A DNA stretch of 64,000 nucleotides from DASRSS01 sp963799045 (lineage in GTDB: Bacteria > Actinomycetota > Actinomycetes > Mycobacteriales > Jatrophihabitantaceae), in the NCBI GenBank assembly GCA_963799045.1, contig CAWCVN010000007.1, positions 682,001-746,000 on the forward strand, given 5' to 3'. The stretch's first letter is position 1; every line of letters starts with the position of its first letter. Of the stretch, positions 8,301-16,835 are shown in pieces. The notes below the pieces were generated by a model, which was given only the letters and a program-made list of their open reading frames with translations, did not search any database and was not told the origin of the DNA. The position numbers were made by a program, and so were the translations under genes.

Positions 8301-9599
8301 CTAGGCCAGGACGGGCGTTGGGGCGTGCGCGGTGTTGCGTCTTGGTTTTCGTTCGGGGTCCCAGGGTGCGATCCAGTGTGGGACGTGGTTGATCATGTGG
8401 CAGTGCCAGTGGTCGATGTGGTTGTGGTGGTAGCCGCACAGCAGTGCGCCGTCGTCGACGCTGGTGCATCCGCCCTGGGCCCAGGGTGTGATGTGGTGGG
8501 CTTCGGTGTATTGGGGCGGGGCGTCGCAGCCGGGTATGGAGCAGCCTTTGTCTCTGGCGATCATCGCTAGTCGTTGGGTTTCGGAGAAGAAGCGTCGGCT
8601 GCGGCCGAAGTCGGTGATCCCGCCGGTGGGGTTGAGGGCGACGGGCAGGATCTTGGTGCCGCCGTCGATCCAGCTGCGGGCTTTGTGGCCGGAGATGAGG
8701 GCGCCGTGGCCGGTGCTCGCCAGGCCCTGTCCGGTGGCGAGGGTGTCCTCGCTGATGGTGAGGATGAGCGTGGTGGTGATGCCGGCGCGGGCGGGCAGTT
8801 GTTCGGCGCGGGCGGCGGCGTTGAGCGCGTCGAGCAGGGCGTCGTGGTTGCGCTGCCCGACGGTGCGCGGGTCCCGGGTGCCGTCGGCGGCGGGTTTCGG
8901 TGCGCCGAGTGAGTCGCACACGGTGCGCAGCCACTCGGCCAACTCCACGGTGGCGTCGCCCTCGAACCGGGCCGATCCGTCCGGACGCGGATGCACCATG
9001 AAAGAGCGGGTGCGGTCGCGGTAGGCCTCGTCGGCCAGGATCCCGTCCGGGTCGAGCAGGGCCGACACGCGGCGGGCGACCAGCCGCAGGTGATCGACGT
9101 GCAGCAGCTTCGCCTGCTCGCACAGGCTGGCCTCCACGTGCCGGTCCTCGACCGCACGCATCGGGTCGGGGAGCTTCTCGATGGTGTCGACGATGACCGC
9201 CGCCGCGGCCGGCCCGACCTCCCCGGCCGCGGTCGCCGCGGCCACCGTGGGGTAGATCGGCTCCAGCGCCTCGCCGGTCAGGCTGCGGCGCGGACCGAGT
9301 GCTTCGGCGGCGCAGACCCGGGCTCTGGCTTCACCGATCCCGATCCGCAACAGCTCCCTCGCCAACACGGTCGTCGACCGTGCGCCACGGGACGCGGCGA
9401 TGTTCCGCGAGGAGACCTGGCTGATCAGCTGGTGGTCGAGGCCGGCGAGCTTGCGCCGCACCGCCTCCAGATCCGACCACAGCCCGAGGAGCTCGTCGTC
9501 GGTACAGGAATCCAGGGCTACCCGACCGAACGCGGCCACGCCCGATTCGAGCCGGTCCAGAGCGTCCCGGCCGCCCGCATCCCCCGATGCTGCGAACAT
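8301..9599 (-). CDS. DUF222 / HNH endonuclease domain protein (13E12-repeat-like family)
   Basis: The N-terminal two thirds (helical, with DELLGLWSDLEAVRRKLAGL and RGARSTTVLARELLRI) match the actinobacterial DUF222 domain. The C-terminus has an HNH nuclease motif: RDKGCSIPGCDAPPQYTEAHHI, with zinc-type cysteines, then LLCGYHHNHIDHW. Such genes occur in many copies in actinobacterial genomes and behave like selfish or mobile elements; their role is not settled. I chose the ATG at 9599 (432 residues) because a TTGACT/TATCGT promoter ends only 4 bases before it; the frame is open to 9743. Together with the ABC remnant it interrupts the hem-glutaredoxin synteny, which suggests insertion here. Confidence 0.85.
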   Translation of the reverse strand: MFAASGDAGGRDALDRLESGVAAFGRVALDSCTDDELLGLWSDLEAVRRKLAGLDHQLISQVSSRNIAASRGARSTTVLARELLRIGIGEARARVCAAEALGPRRSLTGEALEPIYPTVAAATAAGEVGPAAAAVIVDTIEKLPDPMRAVEDRHVEASLCEQAKLLHVDHLRLVARRVSALLDPDGILADEAYRDRTRSFMVHPRPDGSARFEGDATVELAEWLRTVCDSLGAPKPAADGTRDPRTVGQRNHDALLDALNAAARAEQLPARAGITTTLILTISEDTLATGQGLASTGHGALISGHKARSWIDGGTKILPVALNPTGGITDFGRSRRFFSETQRLAMIARDKGCSIPGCDAPPQYTEAHHITPWAQGGCTSVDDGALLCGYHHNHIDHWHCHMINHVPHWIAPWDPERKPRRNTAHAPTPVLA

Positions 9600-9603
9600 A
9601 GGT

Positions 9604-9634
9604 ACGATAATGCCACAAGACCGGCAGAAGTCAA
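9604..9634 (-). promoter_or_regulatory. Candidate promoter of the DUF222/HNH gene
   Basis: On the minus strand TTGACT (9629-9634) and TATCGT (9604-9609) are separated by 19 bases. The -10 hexamer ends 4 bases before the ATG at 9599, so transcription would begin at or very near the start codon, giving a leaderless message. The remaining gap up to the glutaredoxin stop (9792) shows nothing else recognisable. Confidence 0.4.
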
Positions 9635-9791
9635 CCCTTTCCGGCAAGAAAGTCCGAAATCGTTCCGGCGACCCGGCCCACTCACCGCCGGAACGCCCCG
9701 GGCGCAGGACTCCACGGCCGGCCGAGCCGCAGCCAGATCCCATCAGCCAGGCGGGAGGTCGACCGGTTTCCGCCGCCGACGCGGGGACCGG

Positions 9792-10040
9792 TTACTTGCG
9801 CAGCGCGCGGCGCAGCCGCGGCTCCTCGACCCGCCAATAGCCGTGCTCCTTGCCGTCGAGCAGGACCACCGGGATCCGGTCGGAGTACTCGTTGCGGCGG
9901 CCGGGGTCGGCGTCGACGTCGAGTTCCCGGTAGGCGAAGCCGAGTTCGGCCCGCAGGCGCTGCAAGGTGGCGGCCGCCTGCTCACACAGGTGGCAGCCCG
10001 CGCGGGTGATCAGGGTGATCTCGTGGTCAGCGGCCGGCAT
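9792..10040 (-). CDS. Glutaredoxin-family protein
   Basis: This is an 82-residue thioredoxin-fold protein with the redox motif RAGCHLCEQA near the N-terminus, the strand YRELDVDADP, and the cis-proline loop RIPVVLLDGKEHGYW. It belongs to the small glutaredoxin-like family (DUF836-like) and probably acts as a cytoplasmic thiol-disulfide oxidoreductase. A homologue sits next to hemA in mycobacteria. Its start overlaps the stop of the upstream acyl-CoA ligase gene by 14 bases. Confidence 0.9.
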   Translation of the reverse strand: MPAADHEITLITRAGCHLCEQAAATLQRLRAELGFAYRELDVDADPGRRNEYSDRIPVVLLDGKEHGYWRVEEPRLRRALRK

Positions 10041-11533
10041 CGTCGGGTCCCTCCCCGGCGGGGGCGCCCAGCGCCCACTTCATCACCTTGCCGGTGACGG
10101 TGTGCGGCAGCGCCGGCACGACCTCGATCACCGACGGCAGCTTGAACCGGGCCAGCGAGCGCGCGGCCAGCGCGAGCAGCTCCTCCGGCCGTGGGTCGGC
10201 TCCCGCCGCGGGGACGACGTAGGCGCGGACGGCCTCGCCGGTGCGCTCGTCGGGCACGCCGACGACGGCGACCTCGGCCACGCCCGGGTCCGCGGCGAGC
10301 ACCGCCTCCACCTCGGCCGGGTAGACGTTGAAGCCGTTGACGATCACCAGATCCTCGCTGCGGCCGACCAGGTGCAGCTCGCCCTCGGCGTCGCGGACGG
10401 CGATGTCCCCGGTACCGAACCAGCCGTCGGCATCCGGGCCGTCCTCACCGTCGGGCCAGTAGCCGGAGAACAGGTTGGCGCCGCGCACGAACACCCTGCC
10501 GGGGTCCCCGGTGTTCTCGCCGTCGGCACCGACCACTCGCCCGTCGGCTTCGCGCAGCTCGACCTCGACGCCGGGCAGCGGGCGCCCGACCGAGCCCGCG
10601 CGGGGGTGGTCGCGGTCCGCACCGAGCGCGGTGAGCGCGACGACCGGCGCGGCCTCGGTCAGGCCGTACCCGTCGTGCAACGCGACCCCGAGTTCGGCGT
10701 AGCCGGCGATGACGCTGCGGGTCAGCGTCGCCGAGCCGGACATCGCGAACCGCACCCGCGCGAACCCGGCCCTCACCTCGGGCCGCCGCAGCCAGGCGGC
10801 GTACTGGCCGGGCACACCGACGACGGCGCTCACCTGCTCGCCGGCCATGGTGGCCAGTGTGGCGGCCGGGTCGAACCGCCCGGCCAGCACCGCAGTCGCG
10901 CCGACCCGCAGCGCCATGCCGAGGCCGGCATTGAGGCCGTACACGTGGGTCAGCGGCAGCGGGACGAACAACACGTCGGTCGCGCTCAGCAGCGGCGGCT
11001 CGACCGCGGCGAGCTGGTCGAGGTTGGCCAGCAGCGCACGGCTGGACAGCATCGCCGCGCGCGGGCGCCCGCTGGTGCCGCTGGTGTACAGCAGCACGGC
11101 CGTCGCCTCGCCGCGGCGGGCGGCCTCGGGGTCCACCGCCGCCCCCGACGGGCCGCCGGCCAGCGTCGCCGAGGCCGTCTGCGGGGTCAGGCACACCCGG
11201 GCGCCGCTGTCCGCGCGGATGTGCTCGACCTCGGCCGCGGTGCTGGCCGGGTTGATCGGCACCGCGACGAGACCCGCGCGCAGCGCGCCGAGGTAGCCGA
11301 CGACGAACTCCAGCCCGGTGGGTAGCTGCAGCCCGAGCCGGTCGCCGGGCTGCAGGCCGGCCGCGATCAGCCCCTGCGCGGCGCGGCTGACCTGCGCGTC
11401 GAGCTGTGCCCAGGTGAGCCGGCCGCGCGGCGGCGGCGGCGGCGGCGGCCGAGTCGACGACGGCCGTCCCCTCCGGTCGCGCCCGAACCGCGGCGCGCAG
11501 CAGATCCGGGACACTACGGGCGAGTTCGGACAC
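10027..11533 (-). CDS. AMP-dependent acyl-CoA synthetase/ligase, +1 frameshift near the 5' end
   Basis: An ANL-family enzyme that activates a carboxylic acid as acyl-AMP and then acyl-CoA. The P-loop LLYTSGTSGRPRAAML, the YGLTEAAP segment, GDIAVRDAEGELHLVGRSED and the C-terminal VTGKVMKWALG with the catalytic lysine are all present. The natural N-terminus (SELARSVPDLLRAAVRA, GTG/ATG near 11533) is in another frame than the body (RLTWAQLDAQVSRAAQGL). The switch falls in a run of GCC triplets at about 11427-11452 and is corrected by removing one base. Either the repeat is mis-sequenced or the gene is inactivated; the rest shows no decay. Substrate is unknown, with a medium- or long-chain acid likely. 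Confidence 0.8.
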
Positions 11534-11683
11534 GATGCGCGATGCTCCTGACGGTTGGGGGGCAATTTATGTCAGAGCAGTCAAGACGGTGGGCACAGCT
11601 GCCGATCAAAGGTACCGTTAGCGCGGGTTTCACACGCGGCGACCGCGCCCCGGACCCAGGCGGCCGCCGGAAGGGTGCACTCC

Positions 11684-12565
11684 ATGGCGAGCGTGGCACA
11701 ACCTGGGCGCAGGGCGTTCGACCCCGCCGCGGGTTTGCGCACGCTTGCTGCCCTGGTCAACGACGCACTCGCCGAGTTGGGTATGCAGGCGCTGCCCGCG
11801 ACCGCCGGCGGACCGGGCCTGGCCGCCATGGCCATCGACGTCTCCCCGTCGACTCAGCGCTCCGGCACCCGACTCACCGGCGCAGGCCAGGTCCATGACC
11901 CCCGCCAGGACGGCGGGCGCGGCAACGACTGGGGCGGGGCTTCGGGCAGTGACGGTTCGGACGGCGAGGATCCCGACGCCGACTCGGACACCGACGGCGC
12001 CGAGCCGGTGGAGGAGGGGCACCTCGAGGTCTGGGAACTCGTCGCCCGCGCCCAGGAGGGCGACGGCGAGGCGTTCGGCCAGCTCTACGACCGTTACGTC
12101 GACACGGTGTTCCGATTCATCTACTACCGAGTGAACGACCGCGCGCTCGCCGAGGACTTCACCAGCGAGACGTTCCTGCGCGCGCTGCGCCGGATCGGGT
12201 CGATCAGCTACCAGGGGCGCGACATGGGGGCCTGGTTCATCACCATCGCCCGCAACATCGTCTTCGACCACATGAAGTCGGCCCGGCACCGCCTCGAGGT
12301 CACCACCGCAGACAGCCCCGAGAACTACGATCCGGCACCGAGCCCCGAGAGCGCGGTGCTGAACACCCTGACCAACGAGCGGCTGATGGCCGCCGTCGCC
12401 CAGCTCGGCGACGAGCAGCGCGAATGCGTGCTGCTGCGTTTCATCCAAGGGTTCTCGGTCAACGAGACCGCGCTGGTGATGGGCAAGAACGACGGCGCGA
12501 TCAAGGCGCTGCAGCACCGGGCGATCCGGAAACTGGCCGAACTCGTGGGCGGTGACGTGCTGTGA
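11684..12565 (+). CDS. bldN: ECF RNA polymerase sigma factor, BldN-like
   Basis: Sigma region 2 is clear at LYDRYVDTVFRFIYYRVNDR...AEDFTSETFLRAL and MGAWFITIARNIVFDHMKS, and region 4 at LGDEQRECVLLRFIQGFSVNETA...GAIKALQHRAIRKLAEL. A roughly 115-residue N-terminal extension ending in an acidic stretch (SDGEDPDADSDTDGAEP) resembles the pro-sequence of Streptomyces sigma-BldN, which is removed by proteolysis. I chose the ATG at 11684 because GGAAGG precedes it; the frame opens upstream at 11555. The next gene encodes an RsbN-like anti-sigma factor, which supports the assignment. In Streptomyces, BldN drives developmental and hydrophobic surface-protein genes; the targets here are not known. Confidence 0.8.
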   Translation: MASVAQPGRRAFDPAAGLRTLAALVNDALAELGMQALPATAGGPGLAAMAIDVSPSTQRSGTRLTGAGQVHDPRQDGGRGNDWGGASGSDGSDGEDPDADSDTDGAEPVEEGHLEVWELVARAQEGDGEAFGQLYDRYVDTVFRFIYYRVNDRALAEDFTSETFLRALRRIGSISYQGRDMGAWFITIARNIVFDHMKSARHRLEVTTADSPENYDPAPSPESAVLNTLTNERLMAAVAQLGDEQRECVLLRFIQGFSVNETALVMGKNDGAIKALQHRAIRKLAELVGGDVL

Positions 12566-12697
12566 GCCGGCCCCACGAGATCGGCGCAAACTTTACGCGT
12601 ATCCAACCCGCGACCCGCTCGTTTAGCACTGTGAGCCGGATGGGCGCGCCGGGGGGCGGGCCAACGGTAACAACGTGCGTTCGCAGGCAGGTGGGGG

Positions 12698-14017
12698 ATG
12701 GACTGGGGTCGGTGGAAGGTGGTGTTCGCCATGGTTGAGCATCGGGTCTCGATGCGTAATGGCGTGCTGAACCGTGCCGTCGACCCCGCCGAGTCCCCCG
12801 ACCCGAAGATCCGCGCGCTGGTTACCGCGCTGGCCGATCTTCCGGTCTCCCCGCCGCCGCGCGAGCACTTCCGCGCCGAGCTGCGGGCGCAGCTGGTCGC
12901 GGTGGCCCCACGCCTGGTCAACGAGGGCATGGCGGGGCTGGTCCGGCACACGCCGGAGAGCTACGCGAACGCCCACGTCCGCCCGTCGCGGTGGCACCTG
13001 ATCTCGGTCCGGATGCCGAAGCTGCACCTCGGCCGCCCGATCCGGCTGGCCACCGCTGCCCTGGCCGTGGTCGTGCTGCTCGCCTCCGGTGCCGTCTGGC
13101 TCAGCCGCAGCGCACTGCCGGGCGATCCGCTCTACAACGTGAAACGGGCCAGCGAGAACGCGCAGCTGTCGCTGGAGTCCGGGATCGGCAAGGCCAAGGC
13201 GCTGCTCGATCTCGCCAAGACGAGGGTGGGCGAGGTCGCCGCGCTGCTGTCGGTCCCCACGGCGTCCGGCACCGGACCGCAGGCCGACGGAGGGGTGAGC
13301 GGGCACACCGCCTCGCTCGTCCGAGGCACGCTCGGCTCCGCCGACGAGGACCTGCGGCAGGCGGCCAGCCTGCTGAACAGCAGCGCCGTGCGGCACCACT
13401 CCACCGGCCCGCTCGAGACCATGATCGCCTGGGCGCCGGGCCAGCAGTCCCGGCTCGCCGCGATCATCGACCACATCCCGGACGGCTCGCTGCACAACCG
13501 GGCCGAGTCGTCCTGGACCCTGGTCAGCCAGGCCTACGCCCGCGCCAGCGCGCTGCAGACCGATCTCGGGTGCAGCTGCCTGGCGACCTCCGGCAGCGAC
13601 TCGCTCGGCCCACTGCCCTGCTCGGCATGCACCGTCGGCAACCCGAGCCTGCCGGTCCAGAAGCCCGCCACGCCAGGCGCCGGCTCGTCGTCGACCCCTG
13701 CCCAGCACACCGGCAGCAGCGCCAAGGGCAACACCAACGGCAGTTCGACCGCGAAGGCCCCGGCGACCTCCGGCGGCTCGTCGGTCGGCGTCCCGGGCCC
13801 GATCACCTCCTCGCCGCCGGGCCTGCCGACCCTGCCGACCCTGCCGGGCCTGCCGACCCTGCCGACCCTGCCGACCCTGCCGCCGGTGACATCGCTGCCG
13901 GTGCACATCCCGACCAGCCCGGTCCTCGGACTGAACAGCTGTGGCGCGACCGTCGGCCTCGGCCCGATCGGCGTCGGCGTGGGCACCTGCGGCGTGAATG
14001 TACAGCTGGGGAACTGA
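12698..14017 (+). CDS. rsbN: RsbN-like anti-sigma factor with DUF5667 domain
   Basis: The predicted 439-residue protein begins with a short cytoplasmic region (PKIRALVTALADLPVSPPPREHFRAELRAQLVAV) of the kind that binds BldN. One membrane helix follows (IRLATAALAVVVLLASGAVWL, about residues 112-132). The outside part starts with the DUF5667 signature LPGDPLYNVKRASENAQL. The C-terminus is Ser/Thr/Pro-rich and carries seven nine-base units coding LPT/LPG. The position directly after the sigma gene matches the bldN-rsbN pair of Streptomyces. Two starts are possible, ATG 12698 and ATG 12731. I infer that it holds the sigma factor at the membrane. Confidence 0.75.
   Translation: MDWGRWKVVFAMVEHRVSMRNGVLNRAVDPAESPDPKIRALVTALADLPVSPPPREHFRAELRAQLVAVAPRLVNEGMAGLVRHTPESYANAHVRPSRWHLISVRMPKLHLGRPIRLATAALAVVVLLASGAVWLSRSALPGDPLYNVKRASENAQLSLESGIGKAKALLDLAKTRVGEVAALLSVPTASGTGPQADGGVSGHTASLVRGTLGSADEDLRQAASLLNSSAVRHHSTGPLETMIAWAPGQQSRLAAIIDHIPDGSLHNRAESSWTLVSQAYARASALQTDLGCSCLATSGSDSLGPLPCSACTVGNPSLPVQKPATPGAGSSSTPAQHTGSSAKGNTNGSSTAKAPATSGGSSVGVPGPITSSPPGLPTLPTLPGLPTLPTLPTLPPVTSLPVHIPTSPVLGLNSCGATVGLGPIGVGVGTCGVNVQLGN
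13823..13885. repeat. 9-bp tandem repeat, 7 units, in the anti-sigma gene
   Basis: CTGCCGACC and close variants (CTGCCGGGC, CTGCCGCCG) repeat seven times, encoding a LPT/LPG collagen-like or linker segment near the C-terminus of the RsbN-like protein. Confidence 0.9.
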
Positions 14018-14086
14018 CAGCGAAGCCACCGCGAACCGCGGGACCTCGCGACACGCGCCGGTCCGCACCCTGGTTACGCTGGGCCC

Positions 14087-14989
14087 GTGACGCCGACCGG
14101 CTCCGCCGAATCGCCCGAACTGGAACTCACCGAGCCCGCTGACCCGTACTCCGCCGCGTTCTTCGACGTCGACAACACGATGCTCGTCGGCGCGTCGATC
14201 TACCACTTCGCCCGCGGGATGGCCGCGCGCAAACTGTTCACCTGGCACGATCTGGTCCGGTTCACCATGCGCCAGGCGCGGCTGCGGCTGACCGGCGAGA
14301 ACACCGCCGACCTGCACTCGACGCGCGAGTCGGCGCTGGCGTTCGTCGCCGGCAAGGCGGTCAGCGAGATCATCGCGCTCGGCGAGCAGATCTACGACGA
14401 GGAGATGTCCGACAAGATCTGGCCCGGGACGCATGCCCTGGCCCAGCTGCACCTGAGCGCGGGCCAGCGGGTCTGGTTGGTGACCGCGACGCCGGTGGAG
14501 CTGGCGCAGATCATCGCGGACCGGCTCGGGCTCACCGGCGCGCTGGGGACCGTCGCAGAGCACGAGGACGGCCACTACACCGGCCGGCTCGTCGGCGACG
14601 TGCTACACGGCGAGGCCAAGGCTGCCGCGGTGCGGCTGCTCGCCGAGCGCGAGGGCCTGGACCTGTCTCGATGCAGCGCCTACTCGGACTCGATCAACGA
14701 CATGCCGCTGCTGCAACTCGTCGGTCACCCGGTGGCGGTCAACCCGGACTCGGCGCTGCGCGCGGAGGCCAAGCAGCGCCGATGGGAGATCAAGGACTTC
14801 CGCACCGGGCACAAGGTGGCTCGGGTCGGCGTGCCGGTCGCACTCGGCGTCGGAGCGCTGGGCGGCACGGCCATCGCCGGACGGGCGATGCACCGGAAGG
14901 GGCTGTGGGCCAGCGTGGTCTCCGGCCGGCCGGGCCTCAGCAGCCGCCGGCGGGGCAGGACCACGTGGGCCCTGCTGCGGGGGCGCTGA
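14087..14989 (+). CDS. HAD-IB family phosphatase (SerB1-like) with C-terminal hydrophobic tail
   Basis: The 300-residue protein has HAD motif I FFDVDNTMLVG, motif II LVTATPVEL and motif III/IV YSDSINDMPLLQLVGHPVAVN. It belongs to HAD subfamily IB, the group containing phosphoserine phosphatase and the actinobacterial SerB1-like proteins. After residue 230 a Gly/Ala-rich hydrophobic stretch (VGVPVALGVGALGGTAIAG) may be a membrane anchor. The substrate is unknown; a phosphomonoester such as phosphoserine or lysophosphatidate is possible. A homologue lies in the same chromosomal block of mycobacteria. The GTG start at 14087 lies 69 bases after the RsbN-like gene. Confidence 0.85.
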   Translation: MTPTGSAESPELELTEPADPYSAAFFDVDNTMLVGASIYHFARGMAARKLFTWHDLVRFTMRQARLRLTGENTADLHSTRESALAFVAGKAVSEIIALGEQIYDEEMSDKIWPGTHALAQLHLSAGQRVWLVTATPVELAQIIADRLGLTGALGTVAEHEDGHYTGRLVGDVLHGEAKAAAVRLLAEREGLDLSRCSAYSDSINDMPLLQLVGHPVAVNPDSALRAEAKQRRWEIKDFRTGHKVARVGVPVALGVGALGGTAIAGRAMHRKGLWASVVSGRPGLSSRRRGRTTWALLRGR

Positions 14990-15025
14990 CGGCCGCGGCC
15001 GCCGGTGGCGCGGCCGGAGGGGGCG

Positions 15026-15124
15026 CTACTTCTTGTTGCGCCGCTGGACGCGGGTCTTCTTCAGCAGCTTGCGGTGCTTCTTCTTCGCCATCCGCTTGCG
15101 CCGCTTCTTGATGACAGAACCCAT
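15026..15124 (-). CDS. Small ribosomal protein bS22 (AURKAIP1/COX24 domain protein)
   Basis: This 32-residue, very basic peptide reads MGSVIKKRRKRMAKKKHRKL and then LKKTRVQRRNKK. It is the actinobacterial bS22 protein that binds the small ribosomal subunit, annotated in M. tuberculosis as the short gene Rv0500B beside an excisionase-like HTH gene and proC. Both of those neighbours are found here on the same strand. It is too short for most ORF callers but essentially certain from its sequence. Confidence 0.95.
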   Translation of the reverse strand: MGSVIKKRRKRMAKKKHRKLLKKTRVQRRNKK

Positions 15125-15244
15125 GCCGTTACCTCATCGAACCGCCCGGGCGGGCTGACTTGTGGACGCCCGGACGCTTCCGGACGGGATTATTCTACCC
15201 GCGTCAGGTGGGCCGCTCGGACCGCCCCGGAGAAGGGCGGATCC

Positions 15245-15536
15245 GCAGGGCCGGTCGCGAGGAGCGCGCTGCGCGGACGAAGGGTGACCACCAGGCGATG
15301 AGCCCTCGGGCGAAGAGCTCGCGCCCGCGCGAGCGTCAGCGAGCTTGCGGGCGGCCGCAGCGATCCGGCCCGCAGGGCCGGTCGCGAGGAGCGCGCTGCG
15401 CGGACGAAGGGTGACCACCAGGCGATGAGCCCTCGGGCGAAGAGCTCGCGCCCGCGCGAGCGTCAGCGAGCTTGCGGGCGGCCGCAGCGATCCGGCCCGC
15501 AGGGCCGGTCGCGAGGAGCGCGCTGCGCGGACGAAG
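15245..15536. repeat. 127-bp tandem repeat, 2.3 copies, between bS22 and the HTH gene
   Basis: Copies run 15245-15371, 15372-15498 and a partial third 15499-15536. Copies 1 and 2 agree apart from a few bases. Each contains GCGGACGAAGGGTGACCACC, a CGAAGAGCTCGC block and GCGAGCTTGCGGGCGGCCGC. The array ends exactly at the stop codon of the HTH gene and fills most of the 412-base gap; I see no gene or tRNA in it. A diverged single copy lies between hemD and hemB at 2.5 kb in inverse orientation. In one frame it would read ...KGDHQAMSPRAKS..., but there is no start or ribosome-binding site. Confidence 0.95.
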
Positions 15537-15803
15537 CTAGCCGGCCTCGATGAAGGCCCCGCGAAGGTAATCGTGCACGGCCTTCTCGGGGACGCGGAAG
15601 GATCGCCCGACCCGGACGGCCGGCAGGTCGCCGGCGTGCACCATGCGGTAGACAGTCATCTTCGACACACGCATCACCGACGCGACCTCGGCCACGGTCA
15701 AGAACTTGACCTCGGCGAGCGCGGGGTCGGCCGGACGCGGGCCCATCGACTCGGCGGGCTCGCTCACGGCCCGCTTCTCGGGCGTGCTCCTGCGCTCGTT
15801 CAT
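15537..15803 (-). CDS. Excisionase-family helix-turn-helix DNA-binding protein
   Basis: The 88-residue protein has a MerR/excisionase-type HTH: VKFLTVAEVASVMRVSKMTV, then YRMVHAGDLPAVRVGRSFRV and a C-terminal HDYL segment. Despite the excisionase label it is a conserved chromosomal gene that accompanies proC and bS22 in actinobacteria (Rv0500A in M. tuberculosis), so it is probably a small transcription factor and not a phage protein. The stop codon abuts the 127-bp repeat array. The 207 bases between this gene and proC contain no recognisable gene. Confidence 0.88.
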   Translation of the reverse strand: MNERRSTPEKRAVSEPAESMGPRPADPALAEVKFLTVAEVASVMRVSKMTVYRMVHAGDLPAVRVGRSFRVPEKAVHDYLRGAFIEAG

Positions 15804-16010
15804 GCTTCACCGACACCTTCGGCACGCGTCATTGCGTCGGCTTCCCCTCCGACGACGGGACACGCACGTGCTCTCCGGTGAGACTATCGGTACCAGTGGG
15901 GCAGATGCGATACCTGGCCCCCACCTTTCTCGGCGATGCCGGCCGCGCGCCGGGCGATTGACCCGATTTGGCCGCGCCGGTGGTGGACCGGCTGGCTGCG
16001 GTGCCGTGCG

Positions 16011-16808
16011 CTACTGCGCGCCGAGCTCGCGGCTGCGCAGGCAGGCGGCCTCGATCGCCGCGAGCAGGGCCGCCCGCACTCCGTGCACCTCGAGCTCGCG
16101 GATCGCGGCGATCGTCGTCCCGCCCGGACTGGTGACCGCCTCCCGCAGCTGCACCGGGTGCTCACCGGAGTCGCGCAGCATGACCGCCGAGCCGATCGCG
16201 GACTGCACCACCAGCTCCGAGGCCAGCGTCCGCGGCAGCCCCAGCAGGATGCCGGCGTCGATCATGGCTTCGACGAGGTAGAAGAAGTACGCCGGTCCCG
16301 AGCCGGACAGCGCGGTCACGGCGTCGAGCTGTGACTCCGGGACCCGCACGACCCGCCCCACGGACGACAGCAGCGCCTCGGCCAGGGCGAGGTGAGCCTC
16401 GTCCGCGTGCTGCCCGGCCGACACGGCGGTCATCGCCTCGTCGACCAGCGCCGGGGTGTTCGGCATGCAGCGCACCACCGGCACGCCCGGTGCCAGCCCG
16501 GCCTCGATGTGCCCGGTCGTGACGCCGGCGGCGACGGACACGATCAGATGCTCGGTGGTCACGGCCGGACGCAGCTGCTCGAGCAGCTGGTCGATGTCCT
16601 GCGGCTTGACGGCAACGACCAAGGTGCCCGCCGACGTCGCCGCGGCGACGTCGACGGTCTTGACGCCGTACACGTCGGCGAGGTAGGTGGCACGTTCGGC
16701 GTGTTTTTCCGCCACCACCACCTCGGCGGCACTTCGGCCGCCGCGCAGCAGCCCGGACAGCAGGGCCTCGCCGATCTTGCCGCCCCCGAGGATCGCCAGT
16801 CCGTCCAT
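16011..16808 (-). CDS. proC: Pyrroline-5-carboxylate reductase
   Basis: ProC reduces pyrroline-5-carboxylate to proline with NAD(P)H. The Rossmann start LAILGGGKIGEALLSGLL, then VVAVKPQDI, IVSVAAGVTT, RCMPNTPALVDEAMTAV and the C-terminal dimer/substrate region SGSGPAYFFYLVEAMIDAG and LREAVTSPGGTTIAAI are all intact. I place the start at the second Met (16808), which sits six codons before the glycine-rich loop; the upstream Met at 16826 is also possible. The proline dehydrogenase gene next door degrades proline, so the two genes cover opposite directions of proline metabolism. Confidence 0.96.
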   Translation of the reverse strand: MDGLAILGGGKIGEALLSGLLRGGRSAAEVVVAEKHAERATYLADVYGVKTVDVAAATSAGTLVVAVKPQDIDQLLEQLRPAVTTEHLIVSVAAGVTTGHIEAGLAPGVPVVRCMPNTPALVDEAMTAVSAGQHADEAHLALAEALLSSVGRVVRVPESQLDAVTALSGSGPAYFFYLVEAMIDAGILLGLPRTLASELVVQSAIGSAVMLRDSGEHPVQLREAVTSPGGTTIAAIRELEVHGVRAALLAAIEAACLRSRELGAQ

Positions 16809-16835
16809 GTCGTGCACCGAGTCCAATCCGATTCG

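Noticed and set aside
7636..9123. Minus-strand ORF of 495 codons across the ABC remnant and HNH gene
   Set aside because: It reads out of frame with both recognisable proteins and is extremely Arg/Pro/His-rich.
15245..15536. CRISPR array
   Set aside because: The 127-bp units are directly adjacent with no spacers, and no cas genes are present.
15537..15803. Phage excisionase and prophage remnant
   Set aside because: The HTH protein lies in the conserved proC-bS22 context of actinobacteria and no integrase or attachment site is visible.
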